In this document: positions 8,580-16,223 of the stretch, one piece after another
Layout: every line of letters starts with the position of its first letter
How positions within the stretch are numbered: position 1 is the stretch's first letter
NCBI GenBank assembly: GCA_045586185.1
Contig: JAZMZV010000204.1
Span: 1-64,000, forward strand
Length of the DNA: 64,000 nucleotides
Source: RUG11551 sp045586185
GTDB lineage: Bacteria > Planctomycetota > Planctomycetia > Pirellulales > Thermoguttaceae
Direction: 5' to 3'
The notes under the pieces: model-generated
Seen by the model: only the letters and a program-made list of their open reading frames with translations
The model's database searches: none
What the model was told of the DNA's origin: nothing
Made by a program: the position numbers and the translations under genes

Positions 8580-10385
8580 CTACAGGAAGATGTACGTCAT
8601 GGCAAGGAAAATCGGAACCAGGATGAAGACGCTGTACACCATGTATCCGAAGAAGCTGGGCATCTTGACGCCGGACTGTTCCGCAATCGCCTTGACCATA
8701 AAGTTCGGTCCGTTGCCGATGTAGGTCATAGCTCCCATAAACACGGCGCCCAAAGAGATTGACGCCAACAGGGATGCGATAATGCCAACTCCGCCGCCAG
8801 CTTCGGTTCCTTTAACAATCGTCGTATTAAGAGCGTTGAGTTCGTTTTCCAGTTTGGCTTTTTCGTCTCCGCTCGCTGCGGCAATTTTTCCTGGAAGAGC
8901 ATGAGCTTCTTCTTTGCAAACCGCCTTGCCGGTGTTATAGAATACGACGTAAGTCGGAGCGTTATCCAAAACCGAAGACAGCGAACCGGTCGCCCAGAAG
9001 AACTTGTGCGTGTCGGTCGCGGAGAATCCCATTTCACCGCCCTTAACGTTAAGGATCTGAAGCGGGACCTGCATGCAGATAAAGATTCCGAAGAACAACG
9101 CGGCAACTTCCAGAATAGCGCCGTAGTTGAACTCGTTTTCTGTACGAACCTTTTTGCTTCCCAGCAGCAAGGACAGCGCAACCAACGCCAGTTGGCAGAC
9201 TTCTCGCATGTATGCCGGCGGAACAAAGTTGGTTCCAGGAACCGCCTTGGACGGGTCTAACAGAGCAACGCAAAGGACGATGCCCAGCAGCAGCAAACCA
9301 TTCGGCCAAAGTCCGGAAATACGAAGCGGAACGATGTCAACTTTATCTATGACAATATCGAGACCGGTTTCTCTCGGATAGGCAATGAAGCTGTCCCAGA
9401 GGAAGTAAATCGTCAGCAGCAATCCGTTGACAAACAGCCACTCTTTCCACAATCCAAACGTCCACATAAACGGAACGCCGCGGAGGTATCCGAGGAACAG
9501 AGGCGGGTCGCCAATCGGCAGAAGGCAGCCGCCGCAGTTGCACACGCAGAAAATAAAGAATATAACAGTATGAGCAACGTGTTTACGCTGTCTGTTGGTA
9601 TTGAGCAAAAGTCGAATAAGGAGCATCGCTGCGCCGGTCGTTCCGATGAAGCTTGCCAGAACCGCGCCAATCGCCATAATTGTTGTATTGACAATCGGAC
9701 TCGCTTTAAGGTCGCCGGAAATGCGAATGCCGCCGGCAATGGTAAACAGAGCAAACAGAAGAACGATAAACGGCACGAAGTCGTTAAAGAACGCGTTGCA
9801 GAAAATCGCCCACGCGATTTGCCACTGGAATCCGCCTGTCGGCTCGTATTCCCCATGGAAGAACGACCATTCGCATTCAACCGGAAAATCGCACATAAAG
9901 GCGTAATAAATCAACGTTAAAAATCCAAGAACCGCCGCCACTTCAAATCGGTGAAGGTTGCTTTCCCACCAGTGTTCGGTAAACGGAACGAGCGGGAAAA
10001 TAGCAATCGCCAACAACAACGCCGCAAACGGAATAATCATCCAGTACGGAGGCATAACAGATTCCGCTTCTTTTTCCTCAGCAGGAGCTTCGGCAGCAGC
10101 TTCAGCAGCAGCCGGGGCTTCCGCAGTCTGCTCTTCAGCAGCGGGTTCCGGAGTAGCCGTTGCAAACGGTTCCTGGTCATCGCCTATGACTGTCTCAGCG
10201 GGCTTCGCTTCGTCAGCGACAGTTTCCATCGCCGCCGGCTGAGCTTCCGGTTCTTCATGATGTTTTGGGAAAAACGCGCTCTTGTAAACGGTCAGCAGCG
10301 CAAGATATAAAACAATTACGCCGAAAATCGCGAAAATGACAGGCTTGTCATTACGTTCTTTTTCGGGGACAATTTCATTACTCAT
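8580..10385 (-). CDS. NhaD-type sodium:proton antiporter (ArsB/NhaD superfamily)
   Basis: 601 residues from ATG 10383-10385, chosen because AAGGA lies 8-10 nt upstream; an upstream in-frame start would add 18 residues without support. One N-terminal membrane helix (residues ~15-37) is followed by an Ala/Glu/Pro-rich linker (~40-115), then the multi-helix transporter core. Recognisable core segments are FNDFVPFIVLLFALFTIAGG, GGCLLPIGDPPLFLGYLRG and SLSSVLDNAPTYVVFYNTG. The last holds the LDNAPT motif conserved in NhaD-like proteins, and GNGPNFMVKAIAEQSGV is the matching second half. The family exchanges Na+/H+ across the inner membrane. The extra N-terminal helix plus low-complexity linker is unusual relative to standard NhaD. 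The linker resembles the AEP-rich linker of the cytochrome lipoprotein at 40.6 kb. Confidence 0.88.
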   Translation of the reverse strand: MSNEIVPEKERNDKPVIFAIFGVIVLYLALLTVYKSAFFPKHHEEPEAQPAAMETVADEAKPAETVIGDDQEPFATATPEPAAEEQTAEAPAAAEAAAEAPAEEKEAESVMPPYWMIIPFAALLLAIAIFPLVPFTEHWWESNLHRFEVAAVLGFLTLIYYAFMCDFPVECEWSFFHGEYEPTGGFQWQIAWAIFCNAFFNDFVPFIVLLFALFTIAGGIRISGDLKASPIVNTTIMAIGAVLASFIGTTGAAMLLIRLLLNTNRQRKHVAHTVIFFIFCVCNCGGCLLPIGDPPLFLGYLRGVPFMWTFGLWKEWLFVNGLLLTIYFLWDSFIAYPRETGLDIVIDKVDIVPLRISGLWPNGLLLLGIVLCVALLDPSKAVPGTNFVPPAYMREVCQLALVALSLLLGSKKVRTENEFNYGAILEVAALFFGIFICMQVPLQILNVKGGEMGFSATDTHKFFWATGSLSSVLDNAPTYVVFYNTGKAVCKEEAHALPGKIAAASGDEKAKLENELNALNTTIVKGTEAGGGVGIIASLLASISLGAVFMGAMTYIGNGPNFMVKAIAEQSGVKMPSFFGYMVYSVFILVPIFLAMTYIFL

Positions 10386-10448
10386 GAAATCATTCCTTTC
10401 TAAAAAAGTGGGGTTGCAGGAAACAACAGGGAGGAACAAAAAGTAAAT

Positions 10449-10473
10449 CAGTCGAAAACGTATTTTTCGACTG
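10449..10473. promoter_or_regulatory. Perfect 10-bp inverted repeat in antiporter leader
   Basis: CAGTCGAAAA (10449-10458) and TTTTCGACTG (10464-10473) are exact complements around the 5-nt loop CGTAT. It lies about 65 nt upstream of the antiporter ATG, between it and a weak promoter candidate. It could be a dimeric repressor site or, read on the minus strand, a leader hairpin. Confidence 0.55.
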
Positions 10474-10497
10474 TATATCCTGTTATTGATTATTCAA

Positions 10498-10525
10498 AAT
10501 ATATATAATTCTTGAGATAATTCAA
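10498..10525 (-). promoter_or_regulatory. Weak promoter candidate for the antiporter gene
   Basis: Minus-strand TTGAAT (10520-10525), 16-nt spacer, TATATT (10498-10503), upstream of the inverted repeat at 10449-10473. The region is AT-rich, so a chance match is possible. Confidence 0.35.
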
Positions 10526-10709
10526 GGGGGGAGGAAAGAAAACTGTTGACCCTGAACAACGAAAAATCGAGTAATCGAAAGCCGCGTTAACAGAACACGC
10601 TCCGGGTAAGATACGCCTTCGATGAGATTGTCTTTCCCCGGTCGGGGGGCGACTTCGACCAATCGCAAAAGCGTTGTGCAAGTCCTTTTTCTTCCTCAAA
10701 CCGCTCTAC
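10526..10709. other. Intergenic stretch without recognised gene
   Basis: The whole gap 10386-10914 is over 500 nt. The ends hold promoters and the inverted repeat listed separately. The middle is GC-richer and has self-complementary patches (for example CCCCGGTCGGGG near 10638), which could belong to a small RNA, but I recognise no known RNA family and no convincing short gene. Confidence 0.4.
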
Positions 10710-10738
10710 TTGACAAAATCGCAGAAAAAGGATATACT
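10710..10738 (+). promoter_or_regulatory. Consensus-type promoter upstream of plsC
   Basis: TTGACA (10710-10715), 17-nt spacer, TATACT (10733-10738). It is the only strong promoter seen before the plsC-cdsA-hflX-regulator run and leaves a leader of about 170 nt. Confidence 0.7.
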
Positions 10739-10914
10739 AATATATTAGGAAAACAGGAATATTCTATCTCCTGTTTTTACATTATATATATTGTCTGCTG
10801 TATGCGTTTTCATAAACCTGTAGCAGATACATAACCATCCCCCAATAATTGCCTGAATTCTGAACGCCTTTTTATGGCAATTAGAATTTCAGTTAAGCAT
10901 ATATTATACCTACA

Positions 10915-11553
10915 ATGAAATTATCCGAATTGGATATTCCTGTCGCAAGAATGGCTCTGGCGCTGCTGGGAAGATTTCTCACTGGCGTTTCTGTCAGTTG
11001 GGACAACTGTCAGCCAGACACGTGTCAGCGCGTTTATTACGCCAACCACACCAGCCACCTTGATCCGCTGGCAATCTGGTCGGCGCTGCCGCAATTTGTC
11101 CGAGACGTAACTCGTCCCGTAGCAGCAAAAGATTACTGGGAAAAAGGCATTATTCGCCCATATATCGCCCAGCGTTGTTTTAACGCTCTTTTGCTGGAGC
11201 GAAAAGAAGTCAAGGTTCATCACAGCCCCATTACTTATATGCTCAACGAAATGGGAGACAAGTATTCCATAATCCTGTTTCCGGAAGGCACCCGCGGCGA
11301 CGGCGTACAGATTGCCGAATTCAAAAGCGGGATTTACCATCTGTGTAAAAAACGTCCTGAACTGGAACTGGTTCCCATTTATTTGGACAACATGAATCGA
11401 ATTCTTCCGCGCGGACGCGTCCTTCCCGTTCCGATGCTCAGCCGTCTCGTCTTCGGTTCGCCGCTGTGGCTGGAACAGGGAGAACCCAAAAATCAGTTCC
11501 TCACCCGCGCTCGACAGGCGATATTGGATTTAAAAGCAAAATACAGCGAGTAA
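10915..11553 (+). CDS. 1-acyl-sn-glycerol-3-phosphate acyltransferase (PlsC family)
   Basis: 212 residues. The acyltransferase motif I NHTSHLDPLAIW (H-x4-D) is near residue 43, and motif III FPEGTRGDG is near 122; a hydrophobic N-terminus could associate with the membrane. The family transfers a fatty acyl chain to lysophosphatidic acid to make phosphatidic acid at the inner membrane. The next gene, 4 nt downstream, encodes a CdsA-type enzyme that would use phosphatidic acid, so the two make consecutive steps of phospholipid synthesis. No Shine-Dalgarno is visible before the ATG at 10915. Length and motifs are normal for short PlsC proteins; exact acyl acceptor is inferred. Confidence 0.9.
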   Translation: MKLSELDIPVARMALALLGRFLTGVSVSWDNCQPDTCQRVYYANHTSHLDPLAIWSALPQFVRDVTRPVAAKDYWEKGIIRPYIAQRCFNALLLERKEVKVHHSPITYMLNEMGDKYSIILFPEGTRGDGVQIAEFKSGIYHLCKKRPELELVPIYLDNMNRILPRGRVLPVPMLSRLVFGSPLWLEQGEPKNQFLTRARQAILDLKAKYSE

Positions 11554-11557
11554 ATTT

Positions 11558-12505
11558 ATGGATATTCGTTCTTTAATTTTAACGATAATTGTTTTAGCGT
11601 TTCTGGCAACGTCGTCAGTGATTGCATATTATCTGAAACATCAAAAAGAAACTGTTGATATGCGAACGCTGGAACCATTCTTTTCCCGCCTTCGAGGCTG
11701 GTGGTCGCTGTTTACAATTTTAACAGTTTCCCTGATATTGGAGCCTTTGTGCGGAAACGTCCTTACGCTTATTCTCTTTGCCGCTCTTTCTTTTTGGGGC
11801 ATGAGAGAATTTTTAACGCTTACGCCAACGCGTCCGGCAGATCATATTACCATGTTTTTGGTTTTATTCATCTGTACAATCGTTCAATATCTTCTCGTTG
11901 CATGGAATTTTTACGAGTTGTTCAGCATTTTCATTCCGACGTACGCGTTTCTTCTGGTTCCCGCCTGCATAACTCTCTCTGGAGATTCAACGCATTTTTT
12001 GGAACGCGCGGCAAAAATCGACATGGGCATGCTGATTTGCATTTACAGTCTGTCGTTCGCCCCGGCGCTGCTATCGCTTCCGGCGTCTGGCAGTTCAAAC
12101 ATTTCCAGTACGGGATTGCTGATTTTCTTCGTTGTAGTCGCTCAAATTAGCGACGTCCTTCAATATGTAATGTCTCTCTTTCCGATTCGGCATTACATTT
12201 CCCCCAATATCAATTCATCCAAAACATGGGAAGGCGTTTTAGGGTCAACGCTTGTCGTTATGCTAATCGGCGCCGCGTTGGCTTGGGCAACTCCATTTTC
12301 AAACCTGTACGCCGCGCTGCTTTCCATGGCAATCAGCTTTATGGGCGCGGCTGGCTCCATGACTCTTTCCGCCGTTAAACGCGACCGCGGCGTAAAAGAT
12401 TACGGAACGCTGGTCGAAGGGCACAGCGGCATTTTAGACAGAATCGACTCCCTTTGTTTTGCCGCCCCGATTTTTTATCACTTGTCACAAATCATCCTCA
12501 AATAA
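11558..12505 (+). CDS. cdsA: Phosphatidate cytidylyltransferase
   Basis: 315 residues with multiple membrane helices. The CDP-diglyceride synthase signature is at the C-terminal end (SKTWEGVLGSTLVVM, then SAVKRDRGVKDYGTLVEGHSGILDRIDSL), including the conserved K-D-x-G-x-x-x-x-G-H-G-G/S-x-x-D-R-x-D pattern. It converts phosphatidic acid and CTP to CDP-diacylglycerol in the membrane. It begins 4 nt after plsC and is followed by hflX 63 nt later, so it is likely part of one transcript from the promoter at 10710. The N-terminal half is less conserved and starts with a membrane helix (LILTIIVLAFLATSSVIAYYL). No unusual features. Confidence 0.93.
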   Translation: MDIRSLILTIIVLAFLATSSVIAYYLKHQKETVDMRTLEPFFSRLRGWWSLFTILTVSLILEPLCGNVLTLILFAALSFWGMREFLTLTPTRPADHITMFLVLFICTIVQYLLVAWNFYELFSIFIPTYAFLLVPACITLSGDSTHFLERAAKIDMGMLICIYSLSFAPALLSLPASGSSNISSTGLLIFFVVVAQISDVLQYVMSLFPIRHYISPNINSSKTWEGVLGSTLVVMLIGAALAWATPFSNLYAALLSMAISFMGAAGSMTLSAVKRDRGVKDYGTLVEGHSGILDRIDSLCFAAPIFYHLSQIILK

Positions 12506-12568
12506 ACTTTTGTATTTCAGACTGTAACAACGAGAAAAGAGTTTAGCGCCTTCGATTTCCGCACGCCG

Positions 12569-14056
12569 ATGTCCATTTTCCAGAATTCCCCTGAAGAAAC
12601 AACCGTATCAGACGCAACCGTATCCACGGCTAAACGTCCGGAAAAGGCTGTTTTAGCCAGCGTCTCGCTGTCGCACGTCAGCGCCGAAGAAGCGGACGCG
12701 TTTCTGGAAGAGCTTGCAGGCTTGGCGTCAGCTGCGGGCGTTGAGGTTATGGCGACTCTGGTTCAGCGCCGCGCCGCCCCGCACCCGGCGACGTGTCTGG
12801 GACAAGGCAAGGTCGAAGAACTCAAAGCGCTTATTGATTTCCACGATGCGGACGTCGTCATTTTCAATAACGATTTGTCGCCCAGTCAGACGAAAAACCT
12901 CGAAAAAGAACTCAAAGTCAAAGTCCTCGACAGGACAGAACTGATTCTGGATATTTTCGCCATTCGCGCTCAAACCTACGAAGCCAAACTGGCGGTCGAA
13001 CTGGCGCAGCTGGAATATTCCATGCCGCGCTTAAAGCGAATGTGGACGCACCTTTCCCGACAAACCAAAGGCGGCGTCGGCCTGCGAGGTCCCGGTGAAA
13101 AGCAGCTGGAAGTCGACCGACGTCTGGCGCAAAAGCGAATCAACGATTTGAAATCCGCTCTGGACGACATCCATAAACGCAAACAGCGAGAAGTTACCGC
13201 CCGATCGTCTTCAAATACGATTTCTCTGGTTGGATATACAAACGTTGGGAAAAGCGCGCTGATTAACGCTCTGACCCATTCAGACGTGTACGTTAAAGAC
13301 CAGTTATTCGCAACGCTCGACACCCGAACCCGCCGTTGGGAAATCCCGTCCTGGGGCTGCGTTCTGGTCAGCGACACCGTCGGATTCGTTCGCGACTTGC
13401 CGCACCATCTCATCGCCAGTTTCCGTGCGACGCTCGAAGAAGCCGTCCGCGCCGATTTGCTCCTCCACGTTGCAGACGGTTCCAATCCAGACGTCTTCTC
13501 GCAGATCGAAGCCGCAAGCGAGGTCTTGCGCGACCTTGGCGTAGACGAAAAACAGACGCTGCTGGTTATCAACAAAGCGGATTTGTTCGCTCCGTGGGAC
13601 GAATCAGGGAACGAAACGTTAGCGCAAAGTCTGGAAGAAAAACTTCAGGAGGGCGACATCTCCGGAATCGGCCGCTATCGACGTCTCAAACAGGCGTTTC
13701 CCAACGCGATTTTTATCAGCGCCGGCAAAAAAATCGGGCTTGACCGTCTGGCGGAGAAAGTTGTCGAAGCGTTAAGCCAAAACTATGCCAACGTTGAATT
13801 TCAGTTTTCCAGCGGAGAGGGCAAGTTCCTTTCGTTTTTGTCCGAACACAGCGCTATTGAATCGCGCCAGTTCAACGAAGACGGCACTGTGAGCGTCGTT
13901 TGCAAAATTGCGGAACGTTTTCTTAACGCACTGCCTCAAAACATTAAGGTTAAAAGACGAACAGGTTTGGAGCTTTCCCCAAAAGATAAAACAGAATTGT
14001 ATCAATCCACGATATTAAACGACCAGGATTTTAATCAAGAGGAAGGAAATGAGTAA
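12569..14056 (+). CDS. hflX: GTPase HflX
   Basis: 495 residues. The N-terminal HflX domain has GQGKVEELKALIDFHDADVVIFNNDLSPSQTKNLE and the linker region GGVGLRGPGEKQLEVDRR. The G domain contains G1 GYTNVGKSALINAL near residue 220, the switch region LFATLDTRTRRWEI, G3 DTVGFVRDLPHHLI, and G4 NKAD. HflX is a ribosome-binding GTPase that splits or rescues stalled 70S ribosomes under stress. A C-terminal ~90 residues extends past the G domain (NVEFQFSSGEGKFLSFLSEH...) as in longer family members. Its stop codon overlaps the start of the following regulator gene by 8 nt, implying translational coupling. Confidence 0.96.
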   Translation: MSIFQNSPEETTVSDATVSTAKRPEKAVLASVSLSHVSAEEADAFLEELAGLASAAGVEVMATLVQRRAAPHPATCLGQGKVEELKALIDFHDADVVIFNNDLSPSQTKNLEKELKVKVLDRTELILDIFAIRAQTYEAKLAVELAQLEYSMPRLKRMWTHLSRQTKGGVGLRGPGEKQLEVDRRLAQKRINDLKSALDDIHKRKQREVTARSSSNTISLVGYTNVGKSALINALTHSDVYVKDQLFATLDTRTRRWEIPSWGCVLVSDTVGFVRDLPHHLIASFRATLEEAVRADLLLHVADGSNPDVFSQIEAASEVLRDLGVDEKQTLLVINKADLFAPWDESGNETLAQSLEEKLQEGDISGIGRYRRLKQAFPNAIFISAGKKIGLDRLAEKVVEALSQNYANVEFQFSSGEGKFLSFLSEHSAIESRQFNEDGTVSVVCKIAERFLNALPQNIKVKRRTGLELSPKDKTELYQSTILNDQDFNQEEGNE

Positions 14057-15458
14057 ACGAAAATCGCTTCCGCTGATTTTGATTATAGAGTCGGAAGAAA
14101 ACGATGTCCTGACGATTACTCACGCTTTAGCCAACGTAGGCGCCGCCTTTGCCGCCGTTGACAAGCAGGAGAATATTAAAAATTCGATTGAGCAGGCTCC
14201 GCCCCAGATTGTCATTTTATCAGTCGACAAGATAGACTCTGCACAGCAAAGCGATATCATTTCGTTTGCCAAACAAATCAATCCAAACGTTGTCGTAATT
14301 GTTACATCTCAAAGCGCTGACCCGGTCAAGATTGTCGAAAGCATGAGATTCGGCGCGTTCGACTACCTGGTTAAACCGCTGGAACCGTCGCGGCTTGTCA
14401 ATTCGATTACTCAGGCGCTTAGTCAACTGAAATCGAAAACTCCTCAGCGCAGCATCGAATCCGCTCCCTCAAACAGAACGCAGCTGTCAGACAAATTTGC
14501 GCCGTTTGTCGGGGAATCCGTCCTGACGCTAAGCATTCTTAAAAAGGCGTCCGTTTACGCCCAAAGAGAGTTTCCTATTTTCCTTCAGGGCGAAACCGGA
14601 ACCGGAAAGCGGCTTTTGTCACGGTTGATTCACAACGCGTCCGGGCGAACAGGCGATTACGTTTACTTATCCCTTGAAGGGCTGGACGAAGAAGCGTTTT
14701 ATCGAGAATTTTACAGCGCTATTCCCCGCTGTCAGTCCGGGACGCTGTACATCGCCGACGTCTCCAAAACGACGCTTCGTCAGCAGCAATTGATTCTGCA
14801 ATGGTTTCAGGACCAGAGGATTAATTTCCCTGTCAACCTCAACATTCCAGCATTGCAAATTGAAGACGTCCGACTGATTTGCGGCGCCGTCACGCCTTTG
14901 GAAGAGCTGCTCCAAAGCGGCGCGTTCAACCAGAATCTGTACTACGCATTGACCGCCAACTCGATTCGGCTGTCTCCGCTGCGGGAGAATCTGGAAGACA
15001 TTCCTGTTCTGCTGGACTATTTTCTGGAAGTCAGCGCCCAAAAGCAGGGGAAGCGCGTTCCTTCGTACCCCAAAGAACTTGTTACGCTGTTAAAATCGTA
15101 CACTTTTCCGGGAAATACGCTGGAATTGTCAACCCTGACGGAAAACGCGATGTCGTATTACGAAAAGGGGATGTTGTCACAGTCGGCGTTTCAGGAAATT
15201 ATCGACGCTCGGCGGAACAACACGCCTCAAATCCTTCCGGAATTCATGAGCTTATCAGAAGCTCTGACCAAATGCGAACCGCTGCCGTCGTTCAAAGAAG
15301 CGCGAGACTTGTATATTCAGGAAGTATTGCGACGAACGGAAAACAACCAGTCCGCGGCGGCAAAAATTTTAGGCATTACTCGCCAGGCGGTCAACAGCTA
15401 TCTTTCCGTTCACCCGGAAGCCAACCCTTCAAGCGACGACAAAAAATCTGAAAACTAA
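14049..15458 (+). CDS. Degenerate NtrC-like response regulator
   Basis: 469 residues in NtrC layout: receiver domain (~8-125), AAA+ domain (~150-380) and a Fis-type helix-turn-helix (SAAAKILGITRQAVNSYL, ~440-457). Several key features are missing. The expected phosphoacceptor Asp after the hydrophobic beta-3 strand is replaced (IVILSVDK). Walker A is intact (GETGTGK, ~181). The GAFTGA sigma-54 contact loop is absent, the stretch before CQSGTLYIADV being too short. Walker B reads TLYIADVS instead of TLFLDEI. It is therefore probably a DNA-binding regulator that neither accepts phosphate in the usual way nor activates sigma-54. It overlaps the end of hflX by 8 nt. Family layout is clear; the loss-of-function reading is inference from motif comparison. 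Confidence 0.85.
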   Translation: MSKRKSLPLILIIESEENDVLTITHALANVGAAFAAVDKQENIKNSIEQAPPQIVILSVDKIDSAQQSDIISFAKQINPNVVVIVTSQSADPVKIVESMRFGAFDYLVKPLEPSRLVNSITQALSQLKSKTPQRSIESAPSNRTQLSDKFAPFVGESVLTLSILKKASVYAQREFPIFLQGETGTGKRLLSRLIHNASGRTGDYVYLSLEGLDEEAFYREFYSAIPRCQSGTLYIADVSKTTLRQQQLILQWFQDQRINFPVNLNIPALQIEDVRLICGAVTPLEELLQSGAFNQNLYYALTANSIRLSPLRENLEDIPVLLDYFLEVSAQKQGKRVPSYPKELVTLLKSYTFPGNTLELSTLTENAMSYYEKGMLSQSAFQEIIDARRNNTPQILPEFMSLSEALTKCEPLPSFKEARDLYIQEVLRRTENNQSAAAKILGITRQAVNSYLSVHPEANPSSDDKKSEN

Positions 15459-15467
15459 TCGAACGTC

Positions 15468-16184
15468 TTAAAGCCAATATCGACTTCCATCGCGCTTTGA
15501 CTCAATGTTGATATTTAACTGATCATTGGCGCCAGGCTCAAGATTAATAATAACATAATAACCGCGCCGCGCCGGACCGCAATTGATAAGCGGAACCTCG
15601 TTGAACATGGAAACGCCCACGCATTCATGAATGTGACCGCAAATGCAGAGGTCGTACGCGGTTTGCTGAATATGCTCTGTCACTGCCCTGCTCCCAACGT
15701 GTTTCATAAACATGGCGCGATCCGCCTTGGAACCGTACGGCGGCACGTGAGTGAGCAGAATTCGAATGTAACCGCCAGGACGTTCGTTTAATAACGCAGT
15801 CGCAGATTCGTCGCCTTGTTTAAGCGTTTGCAAAAGTTCTTCTTCAGTAAATCCATAATCGACTTTTCGCCATTGAGGGACGCCGCCCAAACCGTTAATG
15901 AGACAGTCGCCAGCAATCGCCGCTTTGCCTTCCAGACTGATTCCGCGCGCTTTTAAACTCTCCGCGACCGCTAACGTATCGCAGTTCCCGGGAACCGCAT
16001 AAATATTTGTTGATACGCTGGAAAGAATATTCAGTACGGTTTCCAGTTCTCTTTCCTTTCCAAAGTGAGTCAAATCGCCGGCAAGGAGAACCAAATCCGC
16101 CTTGCCGATTGTTTGCGTTAACGAGTTGAGTTTATCGTCGTATCCCTTCTTGAAGTGAAGGTCTGACATAGCAATTATTCGCAC
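15468..16184 (-). CDS. Calcineurin-like metallophosphoesterase
   Basis: 238 residues starting at GTG 16182-16184, with AAGGAA about 7 nt upstream. The five metallophosphoesterase blocks are visible: SDLHFKKGYDD (D-x-H), LLAGDLTHFG (GD), VPGNCD (GN-D, here GNCD), LTHVPPYGS (GH-like, with His) and CGHIHE (GHxH). These residues bind the dinuclear metal centre. The family hydrolyses phosphomonoesters or diesters; short members like this resemble YfcE/YkuE-like proteins and the substrate cannot be assigned. It follows the giant surface protein by 39 nt on the same strand and is convergent with the NtrC-like gene 9 nt away. Confidence 0.92.
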   Translation of the reverse strand: MRIIAMSDLHFKKGYDDKLNSLTQTIGKADLVLLAGDLTHFGKERELETVLNILSSVSTNIYAVPGNCDTLAVAESLKARGISLEGKAAIAGDCLINGLGGVPQWRKVDYGFTEEELLQTLKQGDESATALLNERPGGYIRILLTHVPPYGSKADRAMFMKHVGSRAVTEHIQQTAYDLCICGHIHECVGVSMFNEVPLINCGPARRGYYVIINLEPGANDQLNINIESKRDGSRYWL

Positions 16185-16223
16185 TGATTATTCCTTTCGA
16201 TTAACAGGATTTGTTTATACTAT

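Noticed and set aside
10540..10700. Known structured RNA (SRP RNA, 6S, tmRNA or RNase P)
   Set aside because: GC-rich self-complementary patches are present, but none of the conserved core sequences of these RNAs could be found on either strand.
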